Source of the DNA: Pararhodobacter zhoushanensis
GTDB lineage: Bacteria; Pseudomonadota; Alphaproteobacteria; Rhodobacterales; Rhodobacteraceae
Assembly (NCBI RefSeq): GCF_025949695.1
Contig: NZ_JAPDFL010000001.1
Span: 1,739,501-1,803,500, forward strand
Direction: 5' to 3'
DNA: 64,000 bases
Below, piece by piece: positions 60,380-64,000 of this stretch. Numbering within the stretch: position 1 is the first letter of the stretch; the number at the start of each line of letters is the position of its first letter. Both the position numbers and the translations under genes were made by a program. A model generated the notes under the pieces. That model worked only from the letters and a program-made list of their open reading frames with translations, made no database searches and was not told the origin of the DNA.

Positions 60380-61125
60380 GCCGGGTCTCCCAGATAGGCT
60401 TCGCGCACGCGCGGGTCATGGCGGATGTCCTCGACGCTGCCCGAGGCGATGATCTGCCCGTAAACCAGCACCGTGATCCGGTCGGCCAGCGCAAACACCG
60501 CGTCCATGTCGTGTTCGACCAGCAGAATCGGCGCTTGCTGTTTGAGGTCTTGCAGGAAGCTGACCAGCTTGCCGACCCCCTCGGTTCCCATGCCCGCCAT
60601 CGGCTCGTCGAGCAGAAAGCACGCCGGTTCCAGCGCCAGCGCCATGGCGATTTCCAGCAGCCGGCGCTCGCCATGGCTGAGTTCGGCCGAGGGCACGCTG
60701 GCGCGGCCCGCCATGCCGACGCGGGTCAGAATCGCCTGCGCGCCTGCGATCAGGCCACGGTCGCGCTGCACGGGTTTGAGGAAGCGGAACGGGTGGCCCT
60801 GACGGGCCTGCAGGGCCAGCATCACGTTGCGGCGGGCGGAAAATTCGGGGATCAGCGAGGAAATCTGAAAGCTGCGCCCCAGTCCCAGCCGGGCGCGCTG
60901 GGCGGTGCTCAACTGGGTCACGTCGCGGCCGCGAAAGGTGATCGTGCCGCTGTCGGGCGCGATCTTGCCCGCGATCTGGCCGATCAGCGTGGATTTGCCC
61001 GCACCATTCGGTCCGATCAGCGCGTGGATTTCGCCCGGGATCAGGGTCAGCGAGACGTCATCGGTGGCCTTGAGCGCGCCGAAACTTTTCTGCAGGTGGG
61101 ACAGGGTCAGGACCGGCTCAACCAT
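60376..61125 (-). CDS. livG: Branched-chain-type ABC transporter ATP-binding protein LivG, second system
   Basis: ATPase of 249 residues. Walker A GPNGAGKSTLIGQI, signature region ELSHGERRLLEIAMALAL, Walker B CFLLDEPMAGMGTEG. The SHGERR signature places it with importers of aromatic or urea-like compounds rather than classical leucine systems. It overlaps livM by 8 bases and livF by 4 bases. Confidence 0.93.
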   Translation of the reverse strand: MVEPVLTLSHLQKSFGALKATDDVSLTLIPGEIHALIGPNGAGKSTLIGQIAGKIAPDSGTITFRGRDVTQLSTAQRARLGLGRSFQISSLIPEFSARRNVMLALQARQGHPFRFLKPVQRDRGLIAGAQAILTRVGMAGRASVPSAELSHGERRLLEIAMALALEPACFLLDEPMAGMGTEGVGKLVSFLQDLKQQAPILLVEHDMDAVFALADRITVLVYGQIIASGSVEDIRHDPRVREAYLGDPA

Positions 61126-62095
61126 GGCGTTCTTTTCCCGCGATCAGGCCGATCAGACCCCCGCGCGCAAAGAGCACGGCGCCCAGCAGCACGAGGCCCA
61201 GCCAGAGTTTCCAATGTTCGGTCATGCCGCCGAACGTGACCTCGAACCCGACCAGAATGGCCGCGCCCGCAACCGGGCCGAACAGCCGCCCCGTGCCGCC
61301 CAGAATGATGATCACGATCAGCTCGCCCGACATCGGCCAGGCCATCATCGACGGCGAGGTGAAGCGGGTCAGGTCCGCCATCAGCGCGCCCGCCAGCCCG
61401 GTGATCATCCCCGAAATCGCGAAGGCAGTGAGTTGCACGCCGTAAGGGTTGATGCCGACGGCCGCTGCGCGCTCGGGGTTCTGGCGGATCGCCATCAGCG
61501 CCGCACCAAACCGCGAGCCGCGCAGCAGGGCTGAAAACGCCAGTCCCGCCATCAGCACCCCGAAGGCGACGAGGAACAGATCCCACGGCCGCATGGTGTT
61601 AAGGCCGGGGAACTGGTTGCGCACATAGATCGGCAACCCGTCTTCACCGCCGTAGGCGGGCCATGAAATGGCGAAATAGAACACCATCTGCGCGAAGGCG
61701 AGGGTGATCATGATGAAGAAAATGCCAGAGGTCCGCAGGCTCAACGCGCCGATTGCCGTTGCCATCACGCCCGAGATCAGCATGGCAATCGGCCAGATGG
61801 TCAGCATCTGATTGCTGCCGGGCAGGCCCAGGACCGGGGTGTTCAGGAAGGCGTGTTGCGCAAGGATTCCAGCGACATAAGCGCCGATGCCAAAGTAAGC
61901 GGCGTGGCCGAAGGATACCATGCCCCCCAGCCCCAGCGCAATGTTCAGGCCAACCCCGGCCAGCGCCAGAATCGCAATGCGGGTCGCCAGCGTGATGGTA
62001 AACGGCTCACCGGCCCACAGCGCCCAGAGCGGCACCAGCAGCAGGCCCAGGGCCAGGACCGCGTTGACGGCGTATTCGCGGGATTTTTCAGGCAT
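61118..62095 (-). CDS. livM: Branched-chain-type ABC transporter permease LivM, second system
   Basis: Membrane permease of 325 residues with about ten helices. NIALGLGGMVSFGHAAYFGIGAYVAG and ALMAIRQNPERAAAVGINPYGVQL (coupling loop) are typical LivM features. Start and stop overlap the neighbouring subunit genes by 8 bases each. Confidence 0.93.
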   Translation of the reverse strand: MPEKSREYAVNAVLALGLLLVPLWALWAGEPFTITLATRIAILALAGVGLNIALGLGGMVSFGHAAYFGIGAYVAGILAQHAFLNTPVLGLPGSNQMLTIWPIAMLISGVMATAIGALSLRTSGIFFIMITLAFAQMVFYFAISWPAYGGEDGLPIYVRNQFPGLNTMRPWDLFLVAFGVLMAGLAFSALLRGSRFGAALMAIRQNPERAAAVGINPYGVQLTAFAISGMITGLAGALMADLTRFTSPSMMAWPMSGELIVIIILGGTGRLFGPVAGAAILVGFEVTFGGMTEHWKLWLGLVLLGAVLFARGGLIGLIAGKERHG

Positions 62096-63005
62096 GAGCG
62101 GGGAACAATCCCTTGGGGCGGATGACCAGCACGGCGGCCATCAGCACATAGATCAGCATCGAGGCAAGCGCGGCACCGATGCCGGCGGCCTGGCTTTGCT
62201 CCATGAAATGACCAAAGAGCCGGGGCAGCAGGAAGCGACCCATCGTGTCGATCACGCCGACCAACAGCGCCCCGACCATCGCGCCCTTGATCGAGCCGAT
62301 GCCACCGATCACGATGACCACGAAGGCGAGGATCAGCACCGGCTCGCCCATGCCGACCTGCACCGATTGCACGGCCCCGACCAGCGCTCCGGCCAGACCA
62401 GCCAGACCGGCCCCCAGCGCGAAGACCAGCGTGTAAAGCGCGCGGATGTTGACGCCGAGTGCCGCGATCATCTCACGATCATTCTCACCGGCGCGAATGC
62501 GGATGCCCAGACGGGTGCGCGCGATCAGCAGCCACAATCCCAGCGCCACCGCCAGGCCAAAGCCGATCAGGGCCAGCCGGTACAGCGGGTACTGCGCGAT
62601 GCCCAGATTGACCGTGCCTGACAGGATCGGCGGCACATCCAGAAACAGCGGAAAGGGTCCAAAGCCGATCTTGGTTAATTCCGACAGCACGAGGATCAGC
62701 GCAAACGTGGCCAGCACCTGATCCAGATGGTCGCGGTCATAGAGACGGCGCAGGACGGTTACCTCGATCAGGGCACCCGCTGCCGCCGCAGCAGCAGTGC
62801 CGGCGATCAGGCCCAGCCAGAAATTGCCGCTGGCCGCAGCCGCAGCGGCGCAAAAGAACGCGCCAATCATATAAAGCGAGCCATGCGCCAGATTGATCAG
62901 GCCCATCACGCCAAACACCAGCGTCAGGCCAGCGGACATGAGGAACAGCATCAGGCCCAGTTGCAGGCCATTCAGCACTTGTTCCAGAAAGAGTGCAGTG
63001 GTCAC
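62088..63005 (-). CDS. livH: Branched-chain-type ABC transporter permease LivH, second system
   Basis: Membrane permease of 305 residues. LNGLQLGLMLFLMSAGLTLVFGVMGLINLAHGSLYM is the LivH signature, and RTRLGIRIRAGENDREMIAALGVN is the ATPase-contact loop. A 65-base gap with a strong hairpin separates it from the binding-protein gene upstream. Confidence 0.93.
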   Translation of the reverse strand: MTTALFLEQVLNGLQLGLMLFLMSAGLTLVFGVMGLINLAHGSLYMIGAFFCAAAAAASGNFWLGLIAGTAAAAAAGALIEVTVLRRLYDRDHLDQVLATFALILVLSELTKIGFGPFPLFLDVPPILSGTVNLGIAQYPLYRLALIGFGLAVALGLWLLIARTRLGIRIRAGENDREMIAALGVNIRALYTLVFALGAGLAGLAGALVGAVQSVQVGMGEPVLILAFVVIVIGGIGSIKGAMVGALLVGVIDTMGRFLLPRLFGHFMEQSQAAGIGAALASMLIYVLMAAVLVIRPKGLFPAHA

Positions 63006-63034
63006 GGCGATCCCTTCGCGGGTCGTTGCAGAGG

Positions 63035-63063
63035 GGGGCGCGCGCCGTCAAGCCGCGCGCCCC
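63035..63063 (-). terminator. Intercistronic hairpin between the second binding-protein gene and livH
   Basis: A 10-bp perfect stem (GGGGCGCGCG / CGCGCGCCCC) with a 9-base loop, 7 bases after the binding-protein stop. It matches the placement of hairpins after the other four binding-protein genes in the window. Confidence 0.7.
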
Positions 63064-63070
63064 GGTCAGG

Positions 63071-64000
63071 TCATTCCATCGCGCAATCGGCGGCGTAGAC
63101 GTCCTGATGATCCTCGAACGCGGTGCCGACCAGGCGGTTGGTCAGGACGCCGTCGACCGAGACGACCTCACGCGCATAGTAGTTCTGGATCGGGTGCTGG
63201 TTGTTGCCAAAGCGGAACGCCCCGCGCACCGAGTCAAAATCCGCTGCGCGCATCGCCGTGCGGAACGCGGGCAGGTCATTGATATCCGCAGCGGCCAGCG
63301 CCGACAGAATCAGGTTGGCTGAATCGAACGCCTGTGCGGCATAGACCGAGGGCAGGCGACCGTAAGCCTCCTGGAAACCGGCAACGAAGGCCTGGTTAGC
63401 CGCGTTGTCCATGTCGGGCGACCATTCGGCGGTGTTGATCACGCCCAGGGCGGCGTCGCCGACGGCGGGCAGCACGTCCTGCGAGAACGAGAAGGCGGCC
63501 GAAATGATCGGCAGGTCGATGCCCGATTGCGCGTATTGGCGCATGAAGCTGATGCCCATGCCACCCGGCTCGAAGATAAAGATCGAATCCGCGCCCGAGG
63601 CCCGGATCTGTGCGATCTCGGCGGCGAAATCGGTCTGGCCCAACTGGGTGAACAGCTCACCCGCCAGCGTGCCCTCGAAATAGCGCTTGAAGCCGGTCAG
63701 CGCGTCGATCCCGGCGGGATAGTTCGGCGCCATGATGAAGGTGTTCTCATAGCCCAGAACATTGGCGTACGCCCCCGACGCTTCATGCATCGTGTCGTTC
63801 TGATAGGCTGCGTTGAAATAGTTCGGGGTGCAGCCCGCACCGGCCAGTTGCGAGGGGCCGGCGTTGGGCGAAACGTAGATCACGTCTTGCGCGGTTGCCG
63901 AGGGCACCACCGCCATGGCGAGGTTCGACCAGACGATGCCGGTCAGGATCTGCGCGCGCTCGGACTGGATCATGCGGTCGGCGATCTGAACGGCCTGTTC
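63071..64000 (-). CDS. ABC transporter solute-binding protein (Peripla_BP_6), N-terminus beyond the window
   Basis: Binding protein of the second liv-type importer. The frame is open to the last base of the window, so the signal peptide and first part of lobe 1 lie outside; 309 residues are visible. IFIFEPGGMGISFMRQYAQSG, DVLPAVGDAALGVINTAEW and FVAGFQEAYGRLPSVYAAQAFDSANLI follow the lobe 2 layout of the family. The late FDSVRGAFRFGNNQHPIQNYYAREVV block, with the basic and aromatic residues, is common in aromatic-acid or amide-binding members. With paaK next door, phenylacetate or a related acid is a possible ligand. Confidence 0.88.
   Translation of the reverse strand, partial: EQAVQIADRMIQSERAQILTGIVWSNLAMAVVPSATAQDVIYVSPNAGPSQLAGAGCTPNYFNAAYQNDTMHEASGAYANVLGYENTFIMAPNYPAGIDALTGFKRYFEGTLAGELFTQLGQTDFAAEIAQIRASGADSIFIFEPGGMGISFMRQYAQSGIDLPIISAAFSFSQDVLPAVGDAALGVINTAEWSPDMDNAANQAFVAGFQEAYGRLPSVYAAQAFDSANLILSALAAADINDLPAFRTAMRAADFDSVRGAFRFGNNQHPIQNYYAREVVSVDGVLTNRLVGTAFEDHQDVYAADCAME

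Overview
The window looks like a chromosomal stretch of a GC-rich alphaproteobacterium, most likely a Rhodobacterales (Rhodobacteraceae/Paracoccaceae) member. The reasons are the coding style (Shine-Dalgarno-led ATGA-overlapping operons with GTG and TTG starts), two TRAP and three ABC uptake systems beside catabolic genes, an opgGHC glucan cluster, and aerobic beta-oxidation, phenylacetate and one-carbon type enzymes. No rRNA, tRNA, CRISPR array or prophage was recognised. The content is almost entirely catabolic and accessory.

Layout. 1-1.7 kb: end of a sugar-type ABC importer. 1.7-2.2 kb: crotonase and thiolase relics. 2.2-10.8 kb: an acyl-CoA dehydrogenase divergent from a TetR gene and a beta-oxidation operon (FadN-like HAD/ECH fusion, SDR, acyl-CoA dehydrogenase, thiolase, nitronate monooxygenase-like), with a palindromic operator between them. 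11.3-12.7 kb: NUDIX-thiD under a TPP riboswitch. 12.7-16.6 kb: a ferredoxin, MarR, dihydroxyacetone kinase and CYP199-like P450, tied together by a 14-bp box present five times. 16.7-19.7 kb: TRAP transporter. 19.9-24.8 kb: opgG-opgH-opgC. 24.8-29.9 kb: ArsH-like flavoprotein, then a hydrolase/cupin/FMO/cupin operon divergent from an AraC gene. 29.9-33.9 kb: second TRAP operon ending in an unusual metallo-beta-lactamase-fold gene. 34.1-38.8 kb: SDR, KstD-like flavoprotein, EamA exporter, IclR, MaoC. 39.0-50.0 kb: a LigM/DesA-like demethylase, PaaK-like CoA ligase, hotdog thioesterase and GFA protein facing livKHMGF-marR and gntR-ligM2. 50.1-56.2 kb: DUF302, small secreted protein, RAYT transposase with its REP pair, EttA, SPFH/NfeD, sugar transferase and epimerase. 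56.3-59.6 kb: paaG-paaI-paaK-tetR. 59.7-64.0 kb: another branched-chain-type ABC importer, cut by the window end.

How it works together. Uptake systems are paired with degradative enzymes and local regulators. The most notable unit is at 38.8-50.0 kb: a 14-bp palindrome (GTTGACATRACAAC type) lies twice before the demethylase operon and once before livK, overlapping TTGACA -35 elements, and the marR gene ends the livK operon. This suggests one MarR-controlled regulon for import, THF-dependent demethylation and CoA activation of a methoxylated or methylated acid. The MarR paralogue at 13 kb has its own related box in front of ferredoxin, DHA kinase and P450, so two parallel MarR regulons may both deal with O-demethylation chemistry.

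Quality note. Four genes (TetR 3.5 kb, NUDIX 12.1 kb, MBL-fold 29.9 kb, SDR 34.1 kb) each appear shifted by a single base at a short C/G run, and opgH carries an in-frame TGA. Either the assembly has small indel errors or these genes are damaged.
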